From Marinobacterium sp. xm-d-530 (GTDB lineage Bacteria; Pseudomonadota; Gammaproteobacteria; Pseudomonadales; Balneatricaceae): DNA of 64,000 bases. Position numbers and translations under genes: made by a program. Positions 32,611 to 40,155 of this stretch are shown here, piece after piece. The stretch lies in the NCBI RefSeq assembly GCF_013283365.1, contig NZ_WBYM01000001.1, positions 496,001 to 560,000 of the forward strand, in the 5' to 3' direction. The notes beneath the pieces are model-generated. The model was not told where the DNA came from. It saw only the letters and a list, made by a program, of their open reading frames with translations, and made no database searches. The number at the start of each line of letters is the position of its first letter. Position 1 is the first letter of the stretch.

Positions 32611-32646
32611 TATTTCTCAAAAAACTTATAACTGTCGGTATGACTT

Positions 32647-33204
32647 ATGCACACTCTATTGCGTAAGGTGACCCGCTTCGTCGGTACCTTTTTTGCAGCA
32701 GGTTCAGCCATCTCTATGGCTTCAGTGTTCCTGATCATCTTCATAAACTCAGTACGCCGTTACACCATCGGAGAGTCGATCCCATGGGGCGAGGAGTTAC
32801 CCGTCTACCTGGCAGTCTACGGAATTATGTTTGGCATGGCTTGGGCTTACCTGCTCGATCGCCATGTCTCTTTTGATCTTGTCGCGGGTCTGCTGCCTAA
32901 AGCAGCCCACAAACCGATCAATTTCTTTGTGGACCTCTGCATGGTCGTTATAGGTGCGCTGTTGAGCTACTCCGGCTACCTCTTCATGATGAAGCGCGGC
33001 AAAGTCGATGCATCCAGCATCCTTTCAAGTGCGCGTGAACTTCGAGATCTATTCGGTATCGAACAGCTTGCGGTTCTTGGGCAGATGTACCCCTACTACT
33101 TCGCTATGGTGCTGGGTGGCGCCATGCTTGCAGTAGCAGCACTACTGCGCCTGCTAAATCGAGCTGCGAATACCGATCAACATGAAGCGGAGGGCGCATT
33201 CTAA
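32647..33204 (+). CDS. TRAP transporter small permease (DctQ family)
   Basis: Small membrane subunit of the importer, 185 residues, with four hydrophobic helices and the conserved RRYTIGESIPWGEELPVYL stretch (arginine-glutamate region of DctQ, about residues 36-55). DctQ supports the large permease and interacts with the binding protein. Its stop overlaps the next start (TAATG), which implies coupled translation. Confidence 0.88.
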   Translation: MHTLLRKVTRFVGTFFAAGSAISMASVFLIIFINSVRRYTIGESIPWGEELPVYLAVYGIMFGMAWAYLLDRHVSFDLVAGLLPKAAHKPINFFVDLCMVVIGALLSYSGYLFMMKRGKVDASSILSSARELRDLFGIEQLAVLGQMYPYYFAMVLGGAMLAVAALLRLLNRAANTDQHEAEGAF

Positions 33205-34487
33205 TGACTTATGCCATTCTTCTAGGCGGTATCTTTATTGGCCTACCCATCGCTTTTGCCATCATCGCTGCACTGCTCTACTTCATGGCTGTGGGCGAAT
33301 TCCCATACCATCTTCGCATCGTGGCAACACAGATGTTTGGTGGCATGGCCTCTTACCCACTATTGGCGATCCCTCTATTTATTCTTGCCGGCGAGCTGAT
33401 GAATGAGTCGGGTATCACCAGTCGTATCATCGCATTTGCGAACGTTTTGGTCGGCAAAATGCGTGCCGGCTTAGCCATGGTGAATATCTGGGCTTCGGTC
33501 ATATTTGCCGGTCTCTCTGGCTCTGCGGTTGCGGATACATCGGCGATTGGTCGTGTCTTTATTCCAGAGATGGAGAAGAAAGGCTACCCACGTGAGTTTG
33601 CTGCTGCCATTACGGCGGCCTCTTCCGTCATTGGTCCGATTATTCCACCATCGATTCCTGTCATCATCTATGCCCTGACTGTGACGGGTGTCTCGGTACC
33701 CGCGCTATTCATGGCCGGTGTGGTTCCCGGTGTAATGCTTGCGATCTTCCTTTCGGTCTACGTCTACTTCTTCAAAGGCCACTACGAGAAGCAGGGCACA
33801 GAGCACGAACTTGGCGAAAAGCAGAGCAACTCTCGCGCCCTGATCCAAGGGATTATTCCTCTATTGATGCCTGTCTTCGTGGTTGGCTCAATACTGATGG
33901 GGGTCGTGACGCCAACGGAAGCGGCCAGCTTTGCCGTGGCCTACGCCCTGTTTGTCGGAATCTTTGTCTTCAAAGAGCTGAAAGTCTCTAAACTGGCCGG
34001 TCTTTTCGCCCGAGCGATGCGCGACAGCTCGATCATCATGGTCGTTATCGGTGCGGTTGCTGCTGCTAACTGGTTGATGAACTACAACCGCGTTCCCAAC
34101 ATGATCACTGACTTCGCCTTGGAGTACATGACGGTTCAGTGGATGTTCTTAGTCGGCGTCATCATTCTCTTCTTAGTGGTCGGTCTGTTCCTAGAGGGCA
34201 TCGCGGCAATGTTGGTACTGGTGCCGATTCTGCACCCAATTGCTGTGAGTCTAGGCGTCGACCCAACTCACCTTGGCATCATAATTATCTTCAACCTAAT
34301 GATTGGCTTGATCACACCACCAATGGGACTCTGCCTGTTTGTCGCGGACTCCATCGCTAAGGTCGGTATGGCGAAGCTGAGCAAGGTGATTTTGCCGCTA
34401 TTCTTAGTGGAGCTTTTAGTTCTTATTATTATCACGTTCGTTCCAGATTTGGTGATTGGATTACCAACAGCACTGGGCTTGCTGTAA
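33204..34487 (+). CDS. TRAP transporter large permease (DctM family)
   Basis: The transport subunit, 427 residues with about 12 membrane segments, sodium- and substrate-moving. Family landmarks are the N-terminal GIFIGLPIAFAI, the AGELMNESGIT region, GLSGSAVADTSAIG with the conserved serine/aspartate-rich loop, SSVIGPIIPPSIPVIIY, and GLITPPMGLCLFV near the C-terminus. It forms an operon with the binding protein and DctQ genes before it and the dehydrogenase gene after it. Confidence 0.92.
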   Translation: MTYAILLGGIFIGLPIAFAIIAALLYFMAVGEFPYHLRIVATQMFGGMASYPLLAIPLFILAGELMNESGITSRIIAFANVLVGKMRAGLAMVNIWASVIFAGLSGSAVADTSAIGRVFIPEMEKKGYPREFAAAITAASSVIGPIIPPSIPVIIYALTVTGVSVPALFMAGVVPGVMLAIFLSVYVYFFKGHYEKQGTEHELGEKQSNSRALIQGIIPLLMPVFVVGSILMGVVTPTEAASFAVAYALFVGIFVFKELKVSKLAGLFARAMRDSSIIMVVIGAVAAANWLMNYNRVPNMITDFALEYMTVQWMFLVGVIILFLVVGLFLEGIAAMLVLVPILHPIAVSLGVDPTHLGIIIIFNLMIGLITPPMGLCLFVADSIAKVGMAKLSKVILPLFLVELLVLIIITFVPDLVIGLPTALGLL

Positions 34488-34499
34488 AGGATGACAGCT

Positions 34500-35366
34500 A
34501 TGAAGCAACTTAAACTGGGTTTAATCGGTAACTCAATCTCACAATCGCGTGCCCCTTTCCTGCACAAGATGTTGGGCGATATCTATGGCTTTGATGTCTC
34601 TTACGACTTGAAGGATCCGGGTCAAAGTGACAAAGAGGCATTTAAAACCATGCTTCAATCACTTCGTAATGATGGATTTACCGGTTGCAACGTCACCTTC
34701 CCCTTCAAATCCATTGCCGTTGAGTTCGTTGATGAGCCCGATGAAGCGGTACGTGAAGTAGGTGCAACCAATACACTCTACCTAGCCAATGGTGCTGTAA
34801 AGGCAACAAACACGGATTACACCGGTTTTATTCACGGCTACAAAGCTCAACGTGGTGACAAGCCAGCAGGTGAAGTACTGATGCTAGGCGCCGGCGGTGT
34901 CGGACGTGCGGTTGCCTTTGGACTGTTCCATTGTGGCGCAACTAAGCTGAACATCTTTGACCTGAACATTGAAGGGGCTGAAGCGTTAGCGGCTGCAGTA
35001 CGGGCTAAAGGGTACAACGCTGAGGTTATCTCTAAAGAGCAGCTAGCCGAAACAGCTAAAGCCGCAAACGGTTTGGTCAACTGTACGCCCGTAGGACATT
35101 ACGCTACACCAGGTATCCCACTTGATCCAGAACTATTTGGTGGCCAAGAGTGGGCGTTTGATGCGGTCTATGTCCCATTAGAGACTGAGTTTTTGACTGC
35201 TGCACACGAAGCGGGTTTAGATATCGTCAGTGGCTTTGACCTCTTCTTCCACCAGGGCATTGATGCCTTTGATACCTTTGCTGGCATCAAAGCCGATGGT
35301 CATGAAGCTTTGGGTCGCTTCATTGAAGAGTTTGACATTCAGAGCACGTTTATTAAATTAAAATAG
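34500..35366 (+). CDS. Shikimate/quinate dehydrogenase paralogue (AroE/QsuD-like), catabolic
   Basis: NAD(P)-dependent oxidoreductase acting on shikimate and/or quinate. From the ATG at 34500 (AGGA eight bases upstream; ATG 34491 is also in frame) it has 288 residues: substrate domain with NSISQSRAPFLH, catalytic Lys70 in NVTFPFK and Asp106 in ATNTDYTGF, Rossmann GAGGVGRAVAFGL, and the C-terminal GFDLFFHQG. In E. coli AroE the substrate motif is S-K-S-P; here it is S-R-A-P (Ala18), as in neither AroE nor the S-R-T-P of QsuD, so substrate use may differ. Its place after the TRAP genes points to uptake and oxidation of shikimate or quinate rather than biosynthesis. Confidence 0.85.
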   Translation: MKQLKLGLIGNSISQSRAPFLHKMLGDIYGFDVSYDLKDPGQSDKEAFKTMLQSLRNDGFTGCNVTFPFKSIAVEFVDEPDEAVREVGATNTLYLANGAVKATNTDYTGFIHGYKAQRGDKPAGEVLMLGAGGVGRAVAFGLFHCGATKLNIFDLNIEGAEALAAAVRAKGYNAEVISKEQLAETAKAANGLVNCTPVGHYATPGIPLDPELFGGQEWAFDAVYVPLETEFLTAAHEAGLDIVSGFDLFFHQGIDAFDTFAGIKADGHEALGRFIEEFDIQSTFIKLK

Positions 35367-35380
35367 TTTGCCATCGCTCC

Positions 35381-35471
35381 GGTGACTGGTTTTAACCAGT
35401 CATCCGCTTTATCAGCACCTGCTAATTCTGAGCGTAACAAGAATGCGGATGACAGGCTGAAGCCTGTCACC
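35381..35471. repeat. Second REP-like family: inverted pair of 27-base hairpin units
   Basis: Unit 1 (35381-35407) reads GGTGAC, a TGG-TTTTAA-CCA hairpin, GTCATCCGC. The unit at 35445-35471, read on the other strand, has the same ends with an AGG-CTTCAG-CCT hairpin. Ends are identical while stems differ in a paired way. They lie 37 bases apart, between the convergent dehydrogenase and TauE/SafE genes. Confidence 0.7.
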
Positions 35472-35479
35472 AATGTTAC

Positions 35480-36235
35480 TCATAATGAGTCGATTACTAC
35501 TCCGTGGATCAGCTTTATAGAGACCAGCAACAGTCCGACTTCTACTAAGCCAAAGAACCATCGATCCTTCAAAATCTTAGTCAGCTTAGCCCCCATAAAG
35601 GTACCCAACAGTGCACTGGGCACCATCCAAAGCGCCAGCGTTAAATCCTCTGTGGAGTAGCCACGAAGCGCTAGGTAGGGTGGCAGTTTTGAGAGGTTGA
35701 TCACAGCAAAGAAGAGCGTTGCTGTCCCGGCAAACACCAGTTTCTCCAGTTTTTGTGGCAGAACATAGACCTGAAAGGGTGGGCCACCAGTATGGGAGAT
35801 AAACGAGGTAAAACCGGCAATGGTGCCCCAGATCCAACCGCCCACTTTGGTCGGTTTTTTCGCCTCTTTTACTTGGCGCTTTCCAAACCAGATATAGGAG
35901 ACAAACGTGAGGCCCATAATACCGATCAGCAGGGCGACAAACTGATCAGAGACAATGGATGCCGTTGCCCAACCAATAAACACCCCTAGCAGACCCGCGG
36001 GGATAAGATTTTTCAGATTGATCATTGAGAAGTGTTTTCGATAGAGCCACACCGCCACCATGTCACTGATGATATAGATGGGTAGCAACAGAATGGCACC
36101 CGTCATAGGTGACATCACTAGGGAGAGGATCGGCACCGACAACATAGCAATGATGGGCAATCCACCTTTTGATAGGCCAACAAACCAGGCGGCAATCAAC
36201 GCAATGACAAAGGCTGTACTTCCAAATTCAATCAA
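35480..36235 (-). CDS. TauE/SafE family membrane protein in the quinate/shikimate locus
   Basis: Eight-helix transporter of the sulfite/anion exporter TauE/SafE family, 251 residues. The N-terminal half shows FVGLSKGGLPIIAM and the C-terminal half SFISHTGGPPFQVYVLP, the two repeat motifs of the family. The start listed is TTG at 36235, without a clear Shine-Dalgarno sequence; an inverted repeat AAAGAGC/GCTCTTT (36259-36285) lies in its leader. The substrate is unknown; its position between the dehydrogenase and the dehydroquinase suggests an organic-acid role, but orientation is opposite, so it may be unrelated. Confidence 0.8.
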   Translation of the reverse strand: MIEFGSTAFVIALIAAWFVGLSKGGLPIIAMLSVPILSLVMSPMTGAILLLPIYIISDMVAVWLYRKHFSMINLKNLIPAGLLGVFIGWATASIVSDQFVALLIGIMGLTFVSYIWFGKRQVKEAKKPTKVGGWIWGTIAGFTSFISHTGGPPFQVYVLPQKLEKLVFAGTATLFFAVINLSKLPPYLALRGYSTEDLTLALWMVPSALLGTFMGAKLTKILKDRWFFGLVEVGLLLVSIKLIHGVVIDSL

Positions 36236-36380
36236 TTAGGGAAACCTGCACTGAACATAAAGAGCTTCAAAGTATACGGCTCTTTTTCAATCTATGTACA
36301 AAAGATGTTGCACTCATGCGGCAGGATCTTAGACTAGGCCTATATGACCAGTTCTCTGGCAAACAGTTAAGGATAGAACC

Positions 36381-36827
36381 ATGGCAAAAATACTTCTGCT
36401 TCACGGCATCAACCACGCAATGTTCGGCAAGCGTGATCCGAAACATTACGGCACCTTTACGCTGCAAGATATCGAATCGGCCGCAGCTAATTGGGCTGCT
36501 GAGCAGGGGTGTGAGCTTGAGTGCTACCAGACAGACATCGAAGGTGAGCTGGCACGCAAAATTCATCAAGCCTTTTTGGAAGATGTTGATGCGATCGTTA
36601 TCAACGCAGGTGCTTGGACTCACTACAGCTACGGTCTCACCGATGCGTTGGCGATATTCAAAGACAAAGGCCCTATCGTTGAGGTGCACATGTCCAACGT
36701 TCACGCGCGCGAGGAGTTCCGACATAAATCGGTCTTCTCACAGGTCGTTATTGGTCAGATATCAGGCTTTGGTTTGACCAGCTACAAGTTGGGTATTACC
36801 GCAGCAGCGGATGCGCTTAAAGCCTAA
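36381..36827 (+). CDS. Type II 3-dehydroquinate dehydratase, divergent catabolic-type AroQ
   Basis: Interconverts 3-dehydroquinate and 3-dehydroshikimate. All key residues of the type II enzyme can be matched in 148 residues: Asn11, Arg18 and Tyr23 (GKRDPKHYG lid), Asn75 and His81 (INAGAWTHYS), and Glu101, His103 and Arg114 (EVHMSNVHAREEFRH). The N-terminal motif is divergent: HGINHAMFG instead of NGPNLNLLG. With the dehydrogenase paralogue and QuiC nearby it completes quinate-to-protocatechuate conversion, so it is read as the catabolic isozyme, called quiB in Pseudomonas. It ends in a four-base overlap with the convergent ogt gene. Confidence 0.85.
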   Translation: MAKILLLHGINHAMFGKRDPKHYGTFTLQDIESAAANWAAEQGCELECYQTDIEGELARKIHQAFLEDVDAIVINAGAWTHYSYGLTDALAIFKDKGPIVEVHMSNVHAREEFRHKSVFSQVVIGQISGFGLTSYKLGITAAADALKA

Positions 36828-37327
36828 GCAAGAATCTGCTTAACCAAATCAAGGCCACCGGCTTCTAATGTAAGCAGGTGGCTTTTTCGTTCCACCCCCC
36901 AACGAAAGCCCCCTAATCCCCCGTCAGAACGCACCGCACGGTGACAAGGTATTAAATAGGCATGTCGGTTTTTACCTAGAGCACTACCCACAGCTCGAAC
37001 CGCTGCTGGCTTACCAACCTCTTCCGCTAGCTGTTTATAAGTCAACACTTCACCTACTTTGCTAACAGCAATCCGCTGCCAGACCGCCTTTTGAAAATCT
37101 GTACCAGAGACGATCAAAGGTAACTGACCACCGTTAGTGAGGATGAATTGCTTAAATTGACAGTAATCCTCATTGGGTGGGATGGCCTCTGCATCGACGA
37201 AGGAGCTCTCTAAAATTCCCTGTTCGCACCAAACTATTTTAAGCAGACCCGCTGTAGTCTCTTTATAACAAGAGTGTTGGGCCTGTTCAGAAACCATCAC
37301 ATCTGAGTCGTTGATCAGTTTTATCAT
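36824..37327 (-). CDS. ogt: Methylated-DNA--protein-cysteine S-methyltransferase
   Basis: Suicide repair protein that takes the methyl group from O6-methylguanine (and O4-methylthymine) onto its own cysteine. The 167 residues have an N-terminal ribonuclease-like domain and the C-terminal active-site helix-turn-helix region: TDFQKAVWQRI, GEVLTYKQLAE, AVRAVGSALGKN and the acceptor IPCHRAVRSDGGLGGFRWG. Length fits Ogt. It is a single gene and convergent with the dehydroquinase gene. Confidence 0.93.
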   Translation of the reverse strand: MIKLINDSDVMVSEQAQHSCYKETTAGLLKIVWCEQGILESSFVDAEAIPPNEDYCQFKQFILTNGGQLPLIVSGTDFQKAVWQRIAVSKVGEVLTYKQLAEEVGKPAAVRAVGSALGKNRHAYLIPCHRAVRSDGGLGGFRWGVERKSHLLTLEAGGLDLVKQILA

Positions 37328-37464
37328 TTTGTCATCTCGATATTAATCCACAAAGGAGATAGGCCCAACGTTATAAATTGTTAACGCAAACGTCACCAAA
37401 CTGTCATGTTTAAGGCGTTTAATCACGCTACTAAATTGATAAACAATAAAAAGGTAGCTGCACA

Positions 37465-37650
37465 ATGAATCATAGTGATGCGCTAGTAAGAATGCACCAT
37501 CGTGGCTTTAACGTTTCTGAGCTTAAAAACCAACCTAATATTGACCGCACCGATCTTGATGCTGCGTTGAAAAAGATCGAACGCGAGCATGAAACCTCTA
37601 AAAGAGGTCTAGCTCAACACTCGCAAGCCAGCTTTGCGATGCGACTTTAG
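37465..37650 (+). CDS. Small hypothetical protein (61 residues)
   Basis: An ATG preceded by AAGG at ten bases opens a 61-codon frame in the gap between ogt and the cytochrome gene. The product is hydrophilic and likely helical, with LDAALKKIEREHETSKRG in the middle, no signal peptide and no cysteine. I do not recognise a family. Support comes from the reasonable ribosome binding site, an AT-rich leader and codon use like the neighbours; it could still be spurious. Confidence 0.45.
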   Translation: MNHSDALVRMHHRGFNVSELKNQPNIDRTDLDAALKKIEREHETSKRGLAQHSQASFAMRL

Positions 37651-37795
37651 ACGCTAATTGCTCCAATAGCCCCTCATCTTCGTAGATTAATTGGACTTAC
37701 ACGAACCTTTGGTTATAAACTTATTCGATCGGGCGCTCTAAGCTAAATTTAGCTCCATAAGAGCAAACGAAAGTTCATGAATTGAGGTGGATATA

Positions 37796-38101
37796 ATGAA
37801 AAAGACTCTACTTGGCCTAACAGCCGCTGCTCTTATGGTTCCTGCAACTGCAATGGCTGAGCGTGATGGCGCAACTGTATACAACACATACTGTCTAGCT
37901 TGTCACATGGTTGGCGTTGCTGGCGCTCCTAAAATGGGTGACGCTGCAGCATGGGCTCCACGTGCCGCTAAAGGTATCGATGCGCTTCTAGCGACTGCTA
38001 AGACGGGTATCAACGCAATGCCTCCAATGGGTACTTGCATGGATTGTTCTGATGCTGAACTTCAGGGCGCTATCCAACACATGCTAGATTCCTCTAAATA
38101 A
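37796..38101 (+). CDS. Cytochrome c5 (class I c-type cytochrome)
   Basis: Periplasmic monohaem electron carrier, 101 residues. ATG at 37796 has GAGGTGG upstream; a GTG at 37787 overlaps that sequence. A signal peptide (MKKTLLGLTAAALMV, cleavage after AMA) precedes the haem site CLACH (about residue 37) and the axial methionine in NAMPPMGTC; two further cysteines (C-M-D-C) near the end are typical of cytochrome c5. A Rho-independent terminator follows at 38123. Confidence 0.92.
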   Translation: MKKTLLGLTAAALMVPATAMAERDGATVYNTYCLACHMVGVAGAPKMGDAAAWAPRAAKGIDALLATAKTGINAMPPMGTCMDCSDAELQGAIQHMLDSSK

Positions 38102-38122
38102 GTTTTAGACGTCTCTACAAAT

Positions 38123-38146
38123 AACCGGCCTAGTGCCGGTTTTTTG
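38123..38146 (+). terminator. Rho-independent terminator after cytochrome c5
   Basis: AACCGGC at 38123-38129 pairs with GCCGGTT at 38135-38141 around CTAGT and is followed directly by a T-run. Confidence 0.88.
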
Positions 38147-38192
38147 TTTTCTGGCATACAATAGCGGCTCTTAAAAACTCTCGGGGTACAGC

Positions 38193-38969
38193 TTGTCTGA
38201 TCTAATCTGGTGGCAATACCTTCTCATTGCACTCATCTTTGTCTGGAGCGGCTTTGTTCGAACCGGCCTTGGCTTTGGTGGTGCCGTACTCGCCCTACCG
38301 TTTCTGCTGTTAATCGTTGATGATCCCCTCATCTTTCTGCCCATAATCGCCGTGCACCTGCTCATCTTTTCAGGGGCTATTACGCTGGGGAATCATTTCA
38401 AAGCGAAGCGTTTGGGAACCAGTGGGCTCAAAGAGAATGTCGATTGGCCCTATCTGAAGAAAACCCTAAAAGTGATGATTATCCCGAAGCTGATTGGGGT
38501 ATTCGGGCTCTTAACACTGCCCAACGAGATCATGTCTGGGCTAATTTTTGTCATCGTCATCGTCTATTCAATTGGTTACATTCTTAATAAACCCTTTAAA
38601 AGCAACTCCGCTTGGATCGATAACCTCTTCTTAATGCTGGGAGGCTATGTCAGTGGTACTTCTTTGATTGCAGCGCCACTGGTCATGGCCGTCTACGCTA
38701 GCCATGTCGCTAAAGAGCAACTGCGCGATACTCTGTTTGTTCTCTGGTTCATTCTGGTGGTTATCAAGATGGGATCCTTCTTTGTCGTAGGCGTCGATCT
38801 GCAGTTAATCCACCACCTCTGGTTGCTGCCCTGCGCATTCATCGGCCACCTTCTTGGGCAAAAGCTGCACCGCTATCTGGTCAAGACCGATTCCGCCCGT
38901 TTCTTCAAAATTATTGGCACAGTGCTGATCATTACCAGCACCATCGGTATTGCACGGACCTTTGCTTAA
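38193..38969 (+). CDS. TauE/SafE family membrane protein
   Basis: Predicted anion exporter of 258 residues with about eight hydrophobic helices. Family signs are FVRTGLGFGGAVLALPFLL at the start of the first repeat and GGYVSGTSLIAAPLVMAVY in the second. The only sensible start is TTG at 38193, which gives SDLIWWQYLL directly before the first helix. It differs clearly from the other TauE/SafE protein at 35480. Substrate unknown. xseB follows after 59 bases and may have its own promoter. Confidence 0.85.
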   Translation: MSDLIWWQYLLIALIFVWSGFVRTGLGFGGAVLALPFLLLIVDDPLIFLPIIAVHLLIFSGAITLGNHFKAKRLGTSGLKENVDWPYLKKTLKVMIIPKLIGVFGLLTLPNEIMSGLIFVIVIVYSIGYILNKPFKSNSAWIDNLFLMLGGYVSGTSLIAAPLVMAVYASHVAKEQLRDTLFVLWFILVVIKMGSFFVVGVDLQLIHHLWLLPCAFIGHLLGQKLHRYLVKTDSARFFKIIGTVLIITSTIGIARTFA

Positions 38970-39028
38970 GGACAAGGTATACTACAAAGCTTGTTCGCAG
39001 GTTTCCTAAATTTAAGGACTGAGTAATC

Positions 39029-39271
39029 ATGGCAGAAAGTAAACAGACAACTGACTTCGAAGGCTCCCTAAAACGGTTAGAAGCTCTGGTTTCAGAGATG
39101 GAGAAGGGGGACCTCTCTATCGAAGAGGCACTAAAATCCTTTGAAGAGGGGATCAGCCTGACCCGCGAATGCCAAAACATTCTGCAATCGGCTGAACAGA
39201 AAGTCGTGATGCTAACAGAGCAATCCGGCGAGCTGGTAGAACAACCGTTTAACGAATCTGAACAAGCCTAA
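39029..39271 (+). CDS. xseB: Exodeoxyribonuclease VII small subunit
   Basis: XseB assembles with XseA to digest single-stranded DNA from both ends. The 80-residue product has the family two-helix pattern: FEGSLKRLEALVSEMEKGDLS followed by LEEALKSFEEGISLTRECQ-like second helix and QKV at the turn. The stop overlaps the ispA start by one base (TAATG), the usual xseB-ispA-dxs order in gammaproteobacteria. Confidence 0.95.
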   Translation: MAESKQTTDFEGSLKRLEALVSEMEKGDLSIEEALKSFEEGISLTRECQNILQSAEQKVVMLTEQSGELVEQPFNESEQA

Positions 39272-40155
39272 TGCCGCAACCGATGTTAGCCCTGTACCGA
39301 CAGAGAGTTGAAGCTGAGCTCAGTCAACGTTTAGCTGAGCGTAACGGGATTGACCCTAGCCTTCATCAGGCGATGCACTACAGCCTAATGAATGGTGGTA
39401 AACGCCTTCGTCCTACGCTGGTCTACCTGGCCAATGAGTTACTAGGTGGTCAGATTGAGCAAGCGGATACCGCCGCGTGTGCTTTGGAGTGTGTTCATAG
39501 TTATTCACTGGTGCATGACGATCTACCAGCTATGGATAATGATGAGCTGCGCCGCGGCAAACCAACCTGCCATATCCAATTCAATGAAGCGACCGCCATA
39601 TTAGCCGGTGATGCACTGCTAACCTGGGCATTTGAACTGCTCAGCCAGCCTATTGATGCACTACCAGCGTCCACTCAGTTACAGATGATTCATACCCTAG
39701 CAAGATGCAGTGGTGATCTGGGTATGGTTGATGGCCAAGCCTTTGACCTAGGCTCAGAGGGTAAAAGACTGAGTCTAGAGCAGCTGAAAAGCATGCACGC
39801 AGCTAAAACGGGCGAACTCATTCGTGCAGCTCTGCGTTTAGGCGCTTTAGCCAGTGGTAATGCTACCGATACGGATCTAGAGGCACTCGATCGTTACGCG
39901 CAAAAGATTGGACTAGCATTTCAGATTCAAGATGACATCTTAGATATCGAAAGCACCACAGAACAACTGGGCAAACCCCAAGGTTCTGATGAAGAGAGAG
40001 ACAAAGCCACCTACCCTGCACTTATTGGGCTTACTCAAAGCAAGCAGTGGTTGAATGAATTGCACCAACAGGCGATTGAAGCTCTAGAAACCTTCGGTGA
40101 ACGTAACCAGTCATTAATAGCCCTTGCTGATTTTGTCATTGCCCGTAACCATTAA
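39271..40155 (+). CDS. ispA: Farnesyl diphosphate synthase (geranyltranstransferase)
   Basis: Condenses dimethylallyl/geranyl diphosphate with isopentenyl diphosphate to give farnesyl diphosphate for quinones and undecaprenol. The 294 residues contain both aspartate-rich motifs, first DDLPAMDND (about residues 85-93) and second DDILD (about residue 225), plus GGKRLRP near residue 40 and the KTG of HAAKTGELI. Length is normal. Its end overlaps the dxs start by one base. Confidence 0.95.
   Translation: MPQPMLALYRQRVEAELSQRLAERNGIDPSLHQAMHYSLMNGGKRLRPTLVYLANELLGGQIEQADTAACALECVHSYSLVHDDLPAMDNDELRRGKPTCHIQFNEATAILAGDALLTWAFELLSQPIDALPASTQLQMIHTLARCSGDLGMVDGQAFDLGSEGKRLSLEQLKSMHAAKTGELIRAALRLGALASGNATDTDLEALDRYAQKIGLAFQIQDDILDIESTTEQLGKPQGSDEERDKATYPALIGLTQSKQWLNELHQQAIEALETFGERNQSLIALADFVIARNH

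Noticed and set aside
37651-37700. Degenerate REP remnant between the small gene and cytochrome c5
   Set aside because: GCTCCAA and CTCATCTTCG-like words occur, but no complete head, tail or paired stem can be drawn.
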